Shown: positions 47,023-59,027, counted from the first letter of the stretch. The stretch is 64,000 nucleotides of DNA from Ralstonia pickettii (GCF_000607165.1 NZ_JFZG01000008.1:186001-250000); one strand, 5' to 3'. Translations and numbers: made by a program. The notes: generated from the letters alone by a model not told the origin.

Positions 47023-48522
47023 TCAGGCCGCCGGCTGGCGGTTGTGCCAGTCGGTCGCCTGCTGGAACGCATGCGCAATCTGCAGCATGCGTGCCTCTTC
47101 AAAATAGTTGCCGATGATCTGCAAGCCAACCGGCAAACCGTTGGCGCCGAAACCGGCCGGCACGCTCATGCCCGGCAGGCCAGCCAGGCTGGTCGACAGC
47201 GTGAAGATGTCGGCCAGGTACATCTGCACGGGGTCGCTCGTCTTCTCGCCCAGTTTCCAGGCGACAGTCGGGGCAACCGGCCCCATGATCACGTCGCATT
47301 GGCGATTGGCACCGGCCAGCACGTTCTGGAAATCCTGCGCGATGATGCGGCGGATCTTCTGCGCCTGGAGGTAATAGGCGTCGTAATACCCGTGGGACAG
47401 CACATAGGCGCCCACCAGGATGCGGCGCTTGACCTCCCAGCCAAACCCTTCGGCGCGGGACTTTCGATACATGTCGGCCAGATCGCGGTATTCCGCCGCG
47501 CGGTGGCCGTAACGCACACCGTCAAAGCGCGACAGGTTGGACGACGCCTCGGCCGGGGCGATCACGTAGTACGTTGGGATCGACAGTTCGGTCTTCGGCA
47601 GGCTGATATCGACCAGCGTGGCGCCGAGCTTTTCCAGCTCGGCCAGCGCGGCGCGCACCGTGGTGCGCACGTCTTCGGCCAAGCCTTCGCCAAAATACTC
47701 CTTGGGCAGACCAATGCGCAGGCCGGCCAGCGGGCGCGCAGCATCGGCGCCTTGCAGCGGCTGGCCGAGCAGGCGGCCGAAGTCTTCCACGTCGCCACCG
47801 CGGCCGGGTTCCAGACTGGTGGAATCGCGCGGGTCGAAGCCAGCCATGGCAGACAGCAGCAGCGCACAATCTTCGGCCGTGCGCGCCATCGGGCCTCCCT
47901 GATCCAGCGACGAGGCAAAGGCGATCATGCCGTAGCGCGACACACGGCCGTACGTCGGCTTGATGCCCGTGATGCCCGAGAACGATGCCGGCTGGCGGAT
48001 CGAGCCGCCCGTGTCCGTTCCCGTTGCAGCGGGCGCCAGATCGGCCGCCACCGCCGCCGCCGAGCCACCCGACGAGCCGCCCGGCACGTGCTCGACGTTC
48101 CAGGGGTTTTTGACCGCGCCGAAGGCCGAGTTCTCATTGGACGAGCCCATCGCAAACTCGTCCATGTTGGTCTTGCCCAACGTCACCATGCCGGCCGCGC
48201 CCAGGCGCTCGACGACGGTGGCGTCAAACGGGCTGGTGTAATTGCCGAGCATCTTGGAGCCCGCCGTGGCGCGCCAGCCGCGCGTGACGAACACGTCCTT
48301 GTGCGCAATCGGCACGCCGGTCAGCGGCGCCCCGTTACCGGCTGCGATGCGCGCGTCGGCGGCCCGGGCCTGGGCAAGCGTTGCCTCGGCGTCGACGTGG
48401 GTAAAGGCGTTGAGGTGCGCCCCGGCCTCGATGCGCGACAGGTAATGGCGCGCCAGTTCCTCCGCCGAAACCTCCTTGGCGGCGAGTTGGGCGGACAGGG
48501 CTTTGATCGTGGATGCGGTCAT
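47023..48522 (-). CDS. gatA: Asp-tRNA(Asn)/Glu-tRNA(Gln) amidotransferase subunit A
   Basis: Amidase-signature enzyme of 499 residues, which releases ammonia from glutamine. The catalytic Lys lies in [10 protein letters not shown], with the Ser-cisSer in [14 protein letters not shown] and [15 protein letters not shown]. Downstream are [13 protein letters not shown] and the C-terminal GMSVPAGF. It is 88 bp after gatC on the same strand. Confidence 0.96.
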   Translation of the reverse strand: MTASTIKALSAQLAAKEVSAEELARHYLSRIEAGAHLNAFTHVDAEATLAQARAADARIAAGNGAPLTGVPIAHKDVFVTRGWRATAGSKMLGNYTSPFDATVVERLGAAGMVTLGKTNMDEFAMGSSNENSAFGAVKNPWNVEHVPGGSSGGSAAAVAADLAPAATGTDTGGSIRQPASFSGITGIKPTYGRVSRYGMIAFASSLDQGGPMARTAEDCALLLSAMAGFDPRDSTSLEPGRGGDVEDFGRLLGQPLQGADAARPLAGLRIGLPKEYFGEGLAEDVRTTVRAALAELEKLGATLVDISLPKTELSIPTYYVIAPAEASSNLSRFDGVRYGHRAAEYRDLADMYRKSRAEGFGWEVKRRILVGAYVLSHGYYDAYYLQAQKIRRIIAQDFQNVLAGANRQCDVIMGPVAPTVAWKLGEKTSDPVQMYLADIFTLSTSLAGLPGMSVPAGFGANGLPVGLQIIGNYFEEARMLQIAHAFQQATDWHNRQPAA

Positions 48523-48610
48523 CGAATACGTTCGGATGGGCTGCCGGCAAGCGCCGGCGACGTCGAATGGAGTGGGCTCAAGGCAGGCGCGGGAGCGCCG
48601 TTTACGCGGA

Positions 48611-48910
48611 TTACTCGATCACCTTGGGCACGAGGTACAGGCCTGCTTCGGTGGCCGGCGCGCATCGCTGGTAGTCCGCGCGGCGGTCGGCCTCGGTGAC
48701 GGCATCGTCGCGCAGGCGCTGTGCTTGCGCCTGAACTTGCTCGATCGGGTGGGCCATCGGCTCAATGCCGGTGGTGTCCACGGCCTGCATCTGCTCGACC
48801 AGCGAGAAAAACTGGTTGAGCTGGGTGAGGGTCTGCGCGGCCTCGCCTTCGGAGACTTCGATACGGGCGAGGTGGGCGATGCGTTTGACGTCGGAGAGTT
48901 CGAGTGCCAT
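48611..48910 (-). CDS. gatC: Asp-tRNA(Asn)/Glu-tRNA(Gln) amidotransferase subunit C
   Basis: A 99-residue subunit that stabilises GatA-GatB. Typical segments are [14 protein letters not shown] and [25 protein letters not shown]. First gene of the gatCA-lipoprotein-hydrolase-gatB series, divergent from mreB. Confidence 0.95.
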   Translation of the reverse strand: MALELSDVKRIAHLARIEVSEGEAAQTLTQLNQFFSLVEQMQAVDTTGIEPMAHPIEQVQAQAQRLRDDAVTEADRRADYQRCAPATEAGLYLVPKVIE

Positions 48911-50456
<1,546 letters not shown>

Positions 50457-50695
50457 CGGGACCATGCGCCGCGCCGATCCGCGTTCCGCTGTTGTGACCG
50501 ATTTCGTGACTACGATTGTGGTCACGCCAGCCGCCTTCGCGGACCGCTGAGATGCGTCTTGCGCCGGTGCGCCGTGCTCCGCCCGCCAAGGGCTTGGGCA
50601 CCGCACCAGCGCCACACCCAATCTGTTGCCGGCAGGCCGTTGACCTTGACGTTGACCGTCACGCGTCTGCCGTGCCCATTTGAAGCGTCCGGGTC

Positions 50696-51742
50696 ATGGA
50701 TTACTCCCCGCCGCCCCTCTTCAAGCAGGGCCCGTCCGCCACCGCGCGGCTGGTCGCTTTGCTCGCGCTCGCGCTTGCGCTACTGGTGATCGATGCCCGC
50801 ATGTCCGTGCTGGGCGTGGTCCGGCAAGTCGTGTCGGTCATCCTGTACCCCGTCGAGCGCCTGGTTCTGATCCCGCGCGATACGGCACGCGCCGCACTCG
50901 AATACACGCAATCGTCCACCAAGCTGGCTGTTGATAACCGGAGCCTGCGCGAATCGGCCGTTGCCCAGGCGCAGCAATCGCTGCGCGCCTCGCAGCTCGA
51001 AGCCGAAAACCGCAATCTGCGTACGCTGCTCAATCTGAAACAGCACGCGGCGGTGCCCACGGTGGCGGCGGAAGTCCTCTACGAGGCGCGTGACCCTTAT
51101 ACGCAGCGCATCGTGATCGATCGCGGCTCCAAGGACGGTGTGCGCGCGGGCTACCCGGTCATCGATGATCGCGGCGTGGTTGGTCAGGTGACGCGCGTGT
51201 CGCTGTTTGAATCGCAAGTCACGCTGCTGACCGACAAGGACCAGGCGATTCCCGTGGAGGTCGTGCGCAACGGCCTGCGCAGCGTAGCCTTTGGCGGTGC
51301 CCGACCGGGTGCGCTGGACCTGCGCTTCATGGCTGCCTCGGCCGATCTGCAGCAGGGCGACCTGCTGGTCACGTCCGGGCTGGATGGCGTCTATCCTGCG
51401 GGCCTGCCGGTGGCGCGTATTTCGCAAATCGAGCGCAAGGCCGACACCGCTTTCTCGCGGGTGGTCTGCGAACCGGTGGCCGGCATCCGCAGCAACCGGC
51501 ACCTGCTGATCGTGAAGTACGAATCGGGCTTCCCGCCGCCGACGGATCTGTCGCCGGCGCCAGTGCCCAAGGGCAAGAACGCTGCACGCAACGCGCGCGA
51601 AGAGAAGGACCGCGCTGCACGCGCCGCCGCCGAGGCCAATGTCCCGGGCCCCGCGCCCGCAGCTGAAGAAAACGCTCCGCCGCCGCGCCCGACCGACGCC
51701 GACGGCAATCCGCTGGACACCGATTCAGCGCAAAAACGCTGA
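50696..51742 (+). CDS. mreC: Rod shape-determining protein MreC
   Basis: A 348-residue bitopic protein: membrane helix about residues 19-40, coiled coil about 65-110, then beta-barrel periplasmic domain (IVIDRGSKDGVRAGYPVID, LLVTSGLDGVYPAGLPVA). The C-terminal 75 residues are low-complexity Ala/Pro/Lys-rich. It follows mreB after 239 bp, which contain no gene. Confidence 0.94.
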   Translation: MDYSPPPLFKQGPSATARLVALLALALALLVIDARMSVLGVVRQVVSVILYPVERLVLIPRDTARAALEYTQSSTKLAVDNRSLRESAVAQAQQSLRASQLEAENRNLRTLLNLKQHAAVPTVAAEVLYEARDPYTQRIVIDRGSKDGVRAGYPVIDDRGVVGQVTRVSLFESQVTLLTDKDQAIPVEVVRNGLRSVAFGGARPGALDLRFMAASADLQQGDLLVTSGLDGVYPAGLPVARISQIERKADTAFSRVVCEPVAGIRSNRHLLIVKYESGFPPPTDLSPAPVPKGKNAARNAREEKDRAARAAAEANVPGPAPAAEENAPPPRPTDADGNPLDTDSAQKR

Positions 51743-51758
51743 AGCGAGGCCATCGATC

Positions 51759-52271
51759 ATGAACTCGCCCCAATATCTGCTGCGCCCGGTCAACCCGGGC
51801 TTCATCGCTTTCAGCTTCGTGCTGGCGTTCCTGTTCAACCTGATGCCGTGGGGCCACATGCAGTGGATTCCCGATCTGGTGGCACTCGTGCTGGTGTTCT
51901 GGAACATCCATCAGCCGCGCCGCGTGGGCATGGTGGTGGCCTTCCTGCTGGGTCTGTTGATGGACGTGCACGAAGCGCGCCTGCTTGGCGAACACGCGAT
52001 GGCGTACACGATGCTGTCGTACTTCGCGATCACGATTCACCGGCGCGTGCTGTGGTTCTCGGTGCTGTCGCAGGCGCTGCATGTGCTGCCGCTGCTGGTG
52101 CTGGCGCACGCCGTACCGATCGTCATCCGCCTGCTGATGGGCGCGCACCTGCCGGACTGGCAGGTCATCCTGCCACCGCTGATCGAAGCCGCCTTGTGGC
52201 CGTTCGCAAACGCGTTCCTGCTGGCGCCGCAGCGGCGCCCGGAGAGCGTCGATGAAACTCGGCCCATCTAA
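51759..52271 (+). CDS. mreD: Rod shape-determining protein MreD
   Basis: A 170-residue polytopic inner-membrane protein with about five helices. The family start RPVNPGFIAFSFVLAFLFNLMPW is visible across residues 9-31, with LLGLLMDVHEARLLGEHAM. It starts 16 bp after mreC and ends 42 bp before mrdA. Partner of MreC in the elongasome. Confidence 0.93.
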   Translation: MNSPQYLLRPVNPGFIAFSFVLAFLFNLMPWGHMQWIPDLVALVLVFWNIHQPRRVGMVVAFLLGLLMDVHEARLLGEHAMAYTMLSYFAITIHRRVLWFSVLSQALHVLPLLVLAHAVPIVIRLLMGAHLPDWQVILPPLIEAALWPFANAFLLAPQRRPESVDETRPI

Positions 52272-52313
52272 GGCGGCCGATCTGATGCACCCCGCTATTC
52301 ACCCTCACCTGGC

Positions 52314-54719
52314 ATGACCGAAATCCGCAACGTCGAGCAGGAGCTGTCGCGCTTCCGCCTGCGGCTGGCGGCAGCCGCCCTGTTCGTGCTCGTCTGCTTC
52401 GGGCTGCTGCTGGCGCGTTTCTTCTGGCTGCAGGAGGTCAAGCACGAGCAGTATTCGGCCAAGGCGGAGGACAACCGCATCTCGGTGGCGCCAATCGAGC
52501 CCAATCGCGGCATCATCATGGACCGCAACGGCGTGGTGCTGGCGCGCAACTATTCGGCGTACACGCTGGAGATCACGCCGTCCAAGCTGCAGGACACGCT
52601 GGACAACACCATCGACCAGCTTGCCCAGGTGGTCGATATCCAGCCGCGCGACCGCCGCCGCTTCAAGCGCCTGATGGAAGATGCGCGCAGCTTCGAAAGC
52701 CTGCCGATCCGCAGTCAGCTGACCGATCAGGAAGTGGCACGCTTCTCGGCGCAGCGCTTCCGCTTTCCGGGCGTGGACGTGCATGCGCGGCTATTCCGCC
52801 AATACCCGCTGGGCGACTCGGCATCGCACGTGATCGGCTACATCGGCCGGATTTCCGAGCGCGACCTGGACCGCATCGACAACATGAGCGATGCCAACAG
52901 CCAGCCCGGCGTGGCGTATGACCCGCGCAAGGATTCCAACAACTACAGCGGCACGGAATACATCGGCAAGGTCGGCATCGAGCAGAGCTACGAGACCGAG
53001 CTGCACGGCCTGACCGGCTACGAAGAGGTGGAAGTGAGCGCGGGCGGCCGGCCGATCCGCACGCTGTCGACCTCGCAGGCAACGCCGGGCAACAACCTGA
53101 TCCTGTCGCTCGATATCAACCTGCAGCGGCTGGCCGAGCAGCTCTTCGGCAACCGCCGCGGCGCACTGGTGGCGATCGAACCCGAAACGGGTGACATCCT
53201 CGCCTTCGTCTCCAAGCCGACATTCGATCCGAACCTGTTCATTGAAGGCATCGACAGCGCGACCTGGGGCGAGCTGAACAACTCGCCGGACAAGCCGCTG
53301 CTGAACCGCCCGCTGCGCGGCACGTATCCGCCCGGCTCGACGTACAAACCGTTCGTGGCGCTGGGCGCGCTCGAACTGGGCAAGCGCACGCCGCAGTGGG
53401 GCATGGCCGATCCCGGCTCGTTCACGCTGGGTAACCACACGTTCCGCGACGACGTGCCGGGCGGCCACGGCTGGGTCGACATGTACCGATCCATCGTGAT
53501 GTCGTGCGACACGTATTACTACCGGCTCGCCAACGACATGGGCGTCAATGCCATCCACGATTTCATGAAGCCCTTCGGCTTCGGGCAGGTCACGGGCATC
53601 GACATCGAGGGCGAGCGCACCGGCATCCTGCCGTCCACCGACTGGAAGCGCAAAGCCTACAAGCGGCCCGAACAGCAGAAGTGGTACGACGGCGAAACCA
53701 TCTCGCTGGGCATTGGCCAGGGCTACAACAACTTCACCATCCTGCAGCTCGCGCATGCGATATCGACGCTGGCAAACAACGGCGTGGTGATGAAGCCTCA
53801 CTTGGTGAAGGCGGTCGAAGATTCGCTGTCCAAGTCGCGCGCGCTGACGGTGCCGACAGAGAGCTACCGGATCCCGCTCAAGCAGGCGAACATCGACGTG
53901 ATCAAGCGAGCCATGGTGGGCGTGAACCAGGCCGGTACGGCAGCCAAGGCGTTCATCGGTGCGCAATACGTGTCGGCGGGCAAGACGGGGACGGCGCAGG
54001 TGTACTCGCTGGGCAAGAACGAGAAGTACAACCACCACGCCATTCCCGAAAACAAGCGCGACCACGCGCTGTTCGAGGCGTTCGCGCCGGCGGACCATCC
54101 GAAGATCGCGCTGGCACTCATCGTGGAAAACGCCGGCTTTGGTGCCGCGTCGGCCGCGCCAATTGCACGTGCGGTCATGGACTATTACCTGACCGGCAAG
54201 TGGCCTGCAGAACTGGCTGCCACCGCGCCGAAGCCCCAGCAGCAACCGCCGGTGGATACGCCCAGCGTGTTCTCGACCGGCAAGACGGCCACCATTGCCA
54301 GCGCGACGGCTGCGCCCCAAGTGGCTGCAGAGCCGGCGTCCGGGGTGGCTGCCGCTTCAGGCGTGTCAGCCCCCGCCGCCAGTGCCGTGGTCGCCGCTTC
54401 GGCGCCGGCCGCATCGTCGGTGGCATCAGGCGCCACCCGCAGCGCGCCGCCGCTGTCGCCCGACCTGGTGGCGCCGGCCCTGCGCGAAGCCGGCACCAGC
54501 ACCGAAGCTATCGCCCCGGCCACGCTGGACGCCCAGGTGCTGCAAGCGCTGTCGCATGCACAACCGGCACCCGAACTGCCACCGCGCGGACGTGGCAACG
54601 CTGCCGCACCGGCGGCGGCCCCGGCGACCACGCCAAAGGGCGCGAAGGACGCCAAGCCGGGTAACAAGCCGGCGCCGAAGCCCGCGCAGAAACCGGCCTC
54701 CAAGCCGGCCGCACCCTGA
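52314..54719 (+). CDS. mrdA: Penicillin-binding protein 2 (elongasome transpeptidase)
   Basis: An 801-residue class B PBP: membrane anchor about residues 18-40, PBP dimer domain, and transpeptidase with SxxK S342-T-Y-K345, SxN-like S397-C-D399, and KTG at 557-559. It cross-links peptidoglycan during elongation. The C-terminal 170 residues (about 630-801) are an Ala/Pro/Lys low-complexity tail absent in E. coli PBP2. Between mreD and rodA. Confidence 0.95.
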   Translation: MTEIRNVEQELSRFRLRLAAAALFVLVCFGLLLARFFWLQEVKHEQYSAKAEDNRISVAPIEPNRGIIMDRNGVVLARNYSAYTLEITPSKLQDTLDNTIDQLAQVVDIQPRDRRRFKRLMEDARSFESLPIRSQLTDQEVARFSAQRFRFPGVDVHARLFRQYPLGDSASHVIGYIGRISERDLDRIDNMSDANSQPGVAYDPRKDSNNYSGTEYIGKVGIEQSYETELHGLTGYEEVEVSAGGRPIRTLSTSQATPGNNLILSLDINLQRLAEQLFGNRRGALVAIEPETGDILAFVSKPTFDPNLFIEGIDSATWGELNNSPDKPLLNRPLRGTYPPGSTYKPFVALGALELGKRTPQWGMADPGSFTLGNHTFRDDVPGGHGWVDMYRSIVMSCDTYYYRLANDMGVNAIHDFMKPFGFGQVTGIDIEGERTGILPSTDWKRKAYKRPEQQKWYDGETISLGIGQGYNNFTILQLAHAISTLANNGVVMKPHLVKAVEDSLSKSRALTVPTESYRIPLKQANIDVIKRAMVGVNQAGTAAKAFIGAQYVSAGKTGTAQVYSLGKNEKYNHHAIPENKRDHALFEAFAPADHPKIALALIVENAGFGAASAAPIARAVMDYYLTGKWPAELAATAPKPQQQPPVDTPSVFSTGKTATIASATAAPQVAAEPASGVAAASGVSAPAASAVVAASAPAASSVASGATRSAPPLSPDLVAPALREAGTSTEAIAPATLDAQVLQALSHAQPAPELPPRGRGNAAAPAAAPATTPKGAKDAKPGNKPAPKPAQKPASKPAAP

Positions 54720-54742
54720 TATTTGCGCTTGAGGATCTCGCC

Positions 54743-55894
54743 ATGGACAAACTGGACAAGCGCCGCATATTCAACATCATCAAGTCGCTCTTCACCGGCT
54801 TCGATGGCCCGCTGGCGCTGATCGTCTTCCTGCTGCTCGGCACGGGATTGGTCGCGCTGTATTCGGCCGCCATCGACATGCCGGGCCGGGTGGAAGACCA
54901 GGTCCGCAACATCCTGCTGTCGTTCGTGCTGATGTGGATCATCGCCAACCTGCCGCAGCAAACGCTGATGCGCTTTGCGGTGCCGCTCTACACCGTCGGC
55001 GTGGCGCTGTTGATCGGCGTGGCGGCGTTCGGGCTGATCCGCAAGGGCGCGCGGCGGTGGCTCAATATCGGCGTGGTGGTACAGCCTTCCGAGATCATGA
55101 AGATCGCCATGCCGCTCATGCTGGCGTGGTACTTCCAGAAGCGCGAGGGCGTGATCCACTGGTATGACTATCTGGCGGCAGCCTTGCTGCTTCTGATTCC
55201 CGTGGGACTGATCGCCAAGCAGCCGGACCTGGGCACCGCGCTTCTGGTGCTGGCGGCAGGCATCTACGTGATCTACTTTGCCGGGCTGTCGTGGCGGCTG
55301 ATCGTGCCGGTGCTGGTAATTGCTGTCACGGCGATCACGCTGGTGGTGTCGTTCGAATCGCGCATCTGCGCTCCTGGCGTGAACTGGCCGATCCTGCACG
55401 ACTACCAGCAACACCGCGTGTGTACGCTGCTCGACCCGACCACCGACCCGCTCGGCAAGGGCTTCCACACCATCCAGTCGATCATTGCCATCGGCTCCGG
55501 CGGCGTGACGGGCAAGGGATGGCTGAAGGGTACGCAAACCCACCTGGAGTTCATCCCCGAGAAGCACACCGACTTCATCTTCGCGGTGTATTCGGAGGAG
55601 TTCGGGCTGGTGGGCAACGGCGTGCTGCTGTTCCTGTATCTGCTGCTGATCTTGCGTGGGCTCTTTATTGCAGCCAATGCCGGGACGCTGTTCGGGCGCC
55701 TGCTGGCTGGGTCGATCACGCTGATCTTCTTTACTTACGCCTTCGTCAACATGGGCATGGTGAGCGGCATCCTGCCTGTCGTGGGTGTGCCGCTGCCGCT
55801 CATCAGTTACGGGGGGACGGCGCTTGTCACGCTGGGCATGGGCATCGGCATCCTGATGAGCATCGCCCGGCAGAAACGCTTCGTGCAGACCTGA
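54743..55894 (+). CDS. rodA: Peptidoglycan glycosyltransferase RodA (SEDS family)
   Basis: A 383-residue membrane protein with about ten helices that polymerises lipid II with PBP2. SEDS hallmarks: QPSEIMKIAMPL, KQPDLGTALLV, the large periplasmic loop around LHDYQQHRVCTLLDP, GLVGNG, and the C-terminal VGVPLPLISYGGTAL. Last gene of the cluster, with a terminator following. Confidence 0.96.
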   Translation: MDKLDKRRIFNIIKSLFTGFDGPLALIVFLLLGTGLVALYSAAIDMPGRVEDQVRNILLSFVLMWIIANLPQQTLMRFAVPLYTVGVALLIGVAAFGLIRKGARRWLNIGVVVQPSEIMKIAMPLMLAWYFQKREGVIHWYDYLAAALLLLIPVGLIAKQPDLGTALLVLAAGIYVIYFAGLSWRLIVPVLVIAVTAITLVVSFESRICAPGVNWPILHDYQQHRVCTLLDPTTDPLGKGFHTIQSIIAIGSGGVTGKGWLKGTQTHLEFIPEKHTDFIFAVYSEEFGLVGNGVLLFLYLLLILRGLFIAANAGTLFGRLLAGSITLIFFTYAFVNMGMVSGILPVVGVPLPLISYGGTALVTLGMGIGILMSIARQKRFVQT

Positions 55895-55896
55895 CA

Positions 55897-55930
55897 AAAC
55901 GGCCGCCAGAATTTGGCGGCCGTTTCGTTT
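55897..55930. terminator. Terminator of the mre-mrd-rodA operon
   Basis: 12-bp perfect stem AAACGGCCGCCA (55897-55908) / TGGCGGCCGTTT (55914-55925), then CGTTTT. It may also serve the convergent acyl-CoA ligase gene. Confidence 0.9.
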
Positions 55931-57619
55931 TCAGGCGGCGATGGCTTCTTCGCGCAGCAACCTTCGCAGCACCTTGCCCGTTGCGGTAGCGGGCAGCGCA
56001 TCATGGAACTTCACGCGCCGCGGCACCTTGTACGGCGCCATGTTGTCGCGCGACCAGGCAATCAGCTCGGCTTCCGAGAGCGTCACGCCGTTCATCGGCA
56101 CCACGTGCGCGCAGACGACTTCACCTTTGTCCGGATCGGGGATGGGCGTCACGGCCACTTGGCGGATGCCCGGGTGGCGCGAGAGGAGCGCCTCGACCTC
56201 TTCCGGAAACACGCTGTAGCCCGACACCTTGATCATCTCCTTGATGCGGCCCTGCCATTGCAGGTAACCGTCGGGCGAGACCTGGCCGATATCCCCAGTG
56301 CGCAGAAAGCCGTTGTGCAGGACGGCGCGCGTGGCCTCGTCGCGCTGCCAGTAGCCACGGAACACGCCCGGGCTGCGGATGGTGATTTCGCCCGCTTGGC
56401 CGGGGGGCAGTTCGGCGCCGGTATGCGGGTCGACGATGCGTACCTCGGTCTGCGGGACGATCTTGCCGTGCCACCCCCAGCGTGGCGCATCGGCAGGCGT
56501 GATGGCATCGCAGGTGTGGGTTTCCGACAGGCCATAGGCCGCTTCATAGATGCGGCACTGCGGGCCGGCAAAAGCACGCCACTGCTCGGCAATGGCTTCG
56601 GTCAGCGTGACGCCGAAGCTGGTGCATGGGTTGGCCACCAAGGATTCCATGCGGTACTGCGCGGCGTCCGGATGCGCCATGACGGCCAGGTTCATTGGCG
56701 TCATGCTGTACCAGCGTGTCACGCGGTAGCGGTCGATGGCCTGCAGCACGGCCAGGGGATCGAACCGATAGAGCAGGATGGTCGTCGCACCGGAATACAG
56801 CATCACGTTCATGCCCATCAGCATGCCGGCGATATGGGACAGCGGCGCCACCGCCAGCATCACGTCCGAAGCATGGATGCCGCTGACCTGCACCGTGACA
56901 GCGGTCTTGTACAGCGCGTTGCGGTGCGTAAGCATGGCGCCCTTCGGGCGGCCTGTGGTGCCCGAGGTGTAGACCATCAGCGCCACTTCGTCGAGGTCAA
57001 CGGTGATGGCAGCCACGGCATCGCGCTCGGCCACATCCACGGGTTCAGCCATGAGTTGCATCAGGTCGAGCTGCGCGGCGCCCGGCTTGTTCCTGAGCGG
57101 CGGAGCAGACGAGGCATCGGCGGCAATCAACTCGGGCGGCACGGCCAGCGCCTTGCGGCACGCGGGCTGCGAAGGCTGCAGATCGGCATAGCGCGTGGTA
57201 ATGACGGTTGTGACAGACGTACCCGGCCGCGCGGCCTCGACAATGGGCATCAGGTCAGCCGCCGCCACCAGAATCTTGGCGCCGCAATCGGCCAGTTGGT
57301 CGCGCAGTTCGTGCTGACGCGACAGCGGCCCGCACGGCACGACGATGCCGCCCAGCTTGGCCGTGGCCAGATGGGCCACGATGGCTTGCGGACAGTTGTG
57401 CAGAAACAGCGCAACGCGATCGCCGCGTGTCACGCCCAACCGCTGCAACTGCACCGCCAGCCGCGTCGAGGCCTGGTCCAGCTCCCGCCAGCAGATCGTG
57501 CGGCCGTACCACAGCAGCGCGATGCGCTCGGGCGTCTGCTGCGCATGATGGGCGCAATACCGGTGCAGGGGCATCTCGCCCGCCAGATAATTGACCGGTT
57601 CGCGGTTCTGGATGGTCAT
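55931..57619 (-). CDS. Acyl-CoA synthetase (AMP-forming)
   Basis: A 562-residue ANL-superfamily adenylating enzyme. Core motif A3 is VYTSGTTGRPKGAML, A5 YGLSET, A7 TGDIG, and A8 GRIKEMIKVSGYSVFPEEVE; the catalytic Lys lies near the C-terminus in TATGKVLRRLL. It forms acyl-CoA from a carboxylic acid. Substrate chain length not determinable. It is divergent from a LysR gene across 450 bp that hold two palindromes. Confidence 0.92.
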   Translation of the reverse strand: MTIQNREPVNYLAGEMPLHRYCAHHAQQTPERIALLWYGRTICWRELDQASTRLAVQLQRLGVTRGDRVALFLHNCPQAIVAHLATAKLGGIVVPCGPLSRQHELRDQLADCGAKILVAAADLMPIVEAARPGTSVTTVITTRYADLQPSQPACRKALAVPPELIAADASSAPPLRNKPGAAQLDLMQLMAEPVDVAERDAVAAITVDLDEVALMVYTSGTTGRPKGAMLTHRNALYKTAVTVQVSGIHASDVMLAVAPLSHIAGMLMGMNVMLYSGATTILLYRFDPLAVLQAIDRYRVTRWYSMTPMNLAVMAHPDAAQYRMESLVANPCTSFGVTLTEAIAEQWRAFAGPQCRIYEAAYGLSETHTCDAITPADAPRWGWHGKIVPQTEVRIVDPHTGAELPPGQAGEITIRSPGVFRGYWQRDEATRAVLHNGFLRTGDIGQVSPDGYLQWQGRIKEMIKVSGYSVFPEEVEALLSRHPGIRQVAVTPIPDPDKGEVVCAHVVPMNGVTLSEAELIAWSRDNMAPYKVPRRVKFHDALPATATGKVLRRLLREEAIAA

Positions 57620-58069
57620 GTGGTGTCTCCTCGGCCGCCGGCATCGCGGGGCGACACATCGGCCGTGATGGCTGCCCTCGTTGCGGGGCGCTCATGCGGG
57701 TCAGGGTTCGCGGCATCCATTGGTCGAGTATGGCGAAGCCATATGGCCACCGCCGCACCGATTTGCGCAAGACCGCGTTCCACCCACGATTCGGGTCAAA
57801 CATGACCTCGCGCAAGACGAATCCCAAAAAATCTACCGCTCGGTATAGAGTCTCTGCGCAAATCTGCTGTTGCGTCAATCGGTGAGAAGTCGGATACGCA
57901 GCCCTGGCAACGAAACATCGCAAACGTAACTGGGGCGGCATTCTCACATGAGCGTGCACTCACATTCAAGGAACGCCCCTAGGCAGTAAATTGCTTGTGT
58001 CAATATTAAACATTTGCTGTCACGACAGATTTGTTCTATTTTTGACAACAAATTATGTGAGAGGCTGGA
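57620..58069. promoter_or_regulatory. Divergent acyl-CoA ligase/LysR control region
   Basis: No gene is visible. It holds two dyads: TACCG-CT-CGGTA (57834-57845), of the ACCG/CGGT type seen for TetR repressors of fatty-acid genes, and CTGTC-AC-GACAG (58017-58028), 42 bp before the LysR start. The final 100 bp are AT-rich. Confidence 0.45.
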
Positions 58070-59008
58070 ATGGATCGTTTGCAGTCGATGCGGGTGTTTT
58101 CCAAGGTGGTGGAGCTTGGCAGCTTCGCCCGGGCGGCCCAGCATCTGTCGATGAGCAATGCCGTGGTCACACGTTACGTGGCCGACCTTGAGGCGCATCT
58201 CGGCACGCGCCTGCTCAACCGCACCACGCGGAGCCTGTCGCTGACCGACGTGGGCGAAACCTACCTGCAGCGCTGTGCGCAGATCCTGCTCGACATTGAC
58301 GAGGCGGAATCGCTCGCCACGTCGCGCAGCCAGGCACTGGTCGGTGGCCTGCGCATCGTTGCCCCTGTCATGTTCGGGCTGCATGTGCTCCCGATGTTGC
58401 TCGCGCGCTTCCAACAGCTTTATCCCGAGGTGACGTTTGACGTGGCGCTGTCCGACCGCCCGATCGACATCGTCGAGGACGGCCGCGACGTCGGCATCAT
58501 GGTCTCGGAACTCGGCCTCGGCTCGCACCTGGTGGCGCGCCGCATGATTTCCGCCGAGATGGTCATGGCAGCCACTCCCGCTTATCTCCGCCAGCATTCC
58601 ACGCCGCAGCGCGCCGAAGACATTGCCGAGCACCGAGTCATTGCGATGTGGCACCCGCAATTGCGCCACGAGTGGGAGATGAGCACCGCCGACGGCCAGT
58701 CGATTTCGGTGCCGGTGCAGCCCTCGCTCGTCACCAGCAACGCCGAACTCATGCACCGCGCGGTGCTCGCCGACATGGGCATCGCGATTCTGTCGTCGTA
58801 CATGGCCCGGCCGGACCTGGAGTCTGGACGCCTGGTGCGCGTCCTGCCGCAATACAAGCTGCCGCATCGGTCGCTGTCGCTGGTGTATCCGAGCCGCAAG
58901 TTCCTGCCGACAAAGGTACGCACGTTCATCGATTACATGCTGGCCCAGGCGATGGAGGTCAAGCACAGCGAGGCGCGCGCCGGCCGAGGCCTGAGCGAAG
59001 CCGCATAA
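58070..59008 (+). CDS. LysR-family transcriptional regulator
   Basis: A 312-residue LTTR with N-terminal helix-turn-helix (SFARAAQHLSMSNAVVTRYVADLE) and C-terminal effector domain (VALSDRPIDIVEDGRDVGI). Of the CrgA-like subgroup by its MDRLQSMRVF N-terminus. Target unknown; the divergent acyl-CoA ligase is the obvious candidate. Terminator follows. Confidence 0.92.
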   Translation: MDRLQSMRVFSKVVELGSFARAAQHLSMSNAVVTRYVADLEAHLGTRLLNRTTRSLSLTDVGETYLQRCAQILLDIDEAESLATSRSQALVGGLRIVAPVMFGLHVLPMLLARFQQLYPEVTFDVALSDRPIDIVEDGRDVGIMVSELGLGSHLVARRMISAEMVMAATPAYLRQHSTPQRAEDIAEHRVIAMWHPQLRHEWEMSTADGQSISVPVQPSLVTSNAELMHRAVLADMGIAILSSYMARPDLESGRLVRVLPQYKLPHRSLSLVYPSRKFLPTKVRTFIDYMLAQAMEVKHSEARAGRGLSEAA

Positions 59009-59027
59009 GCCACGCCCTATCGCCAAA

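Noticed and set aside
54185-55897. Long minus-strand frame opposite mrdA/rodA
   Set aside because: Shadow of conserved membrane and PBP genes.
58042-58060. TTGACA as -35 of the LysR promoter
   Set aside because: No -10 at suitable distance before the start codon; nearest TATG is only 6 bp away.
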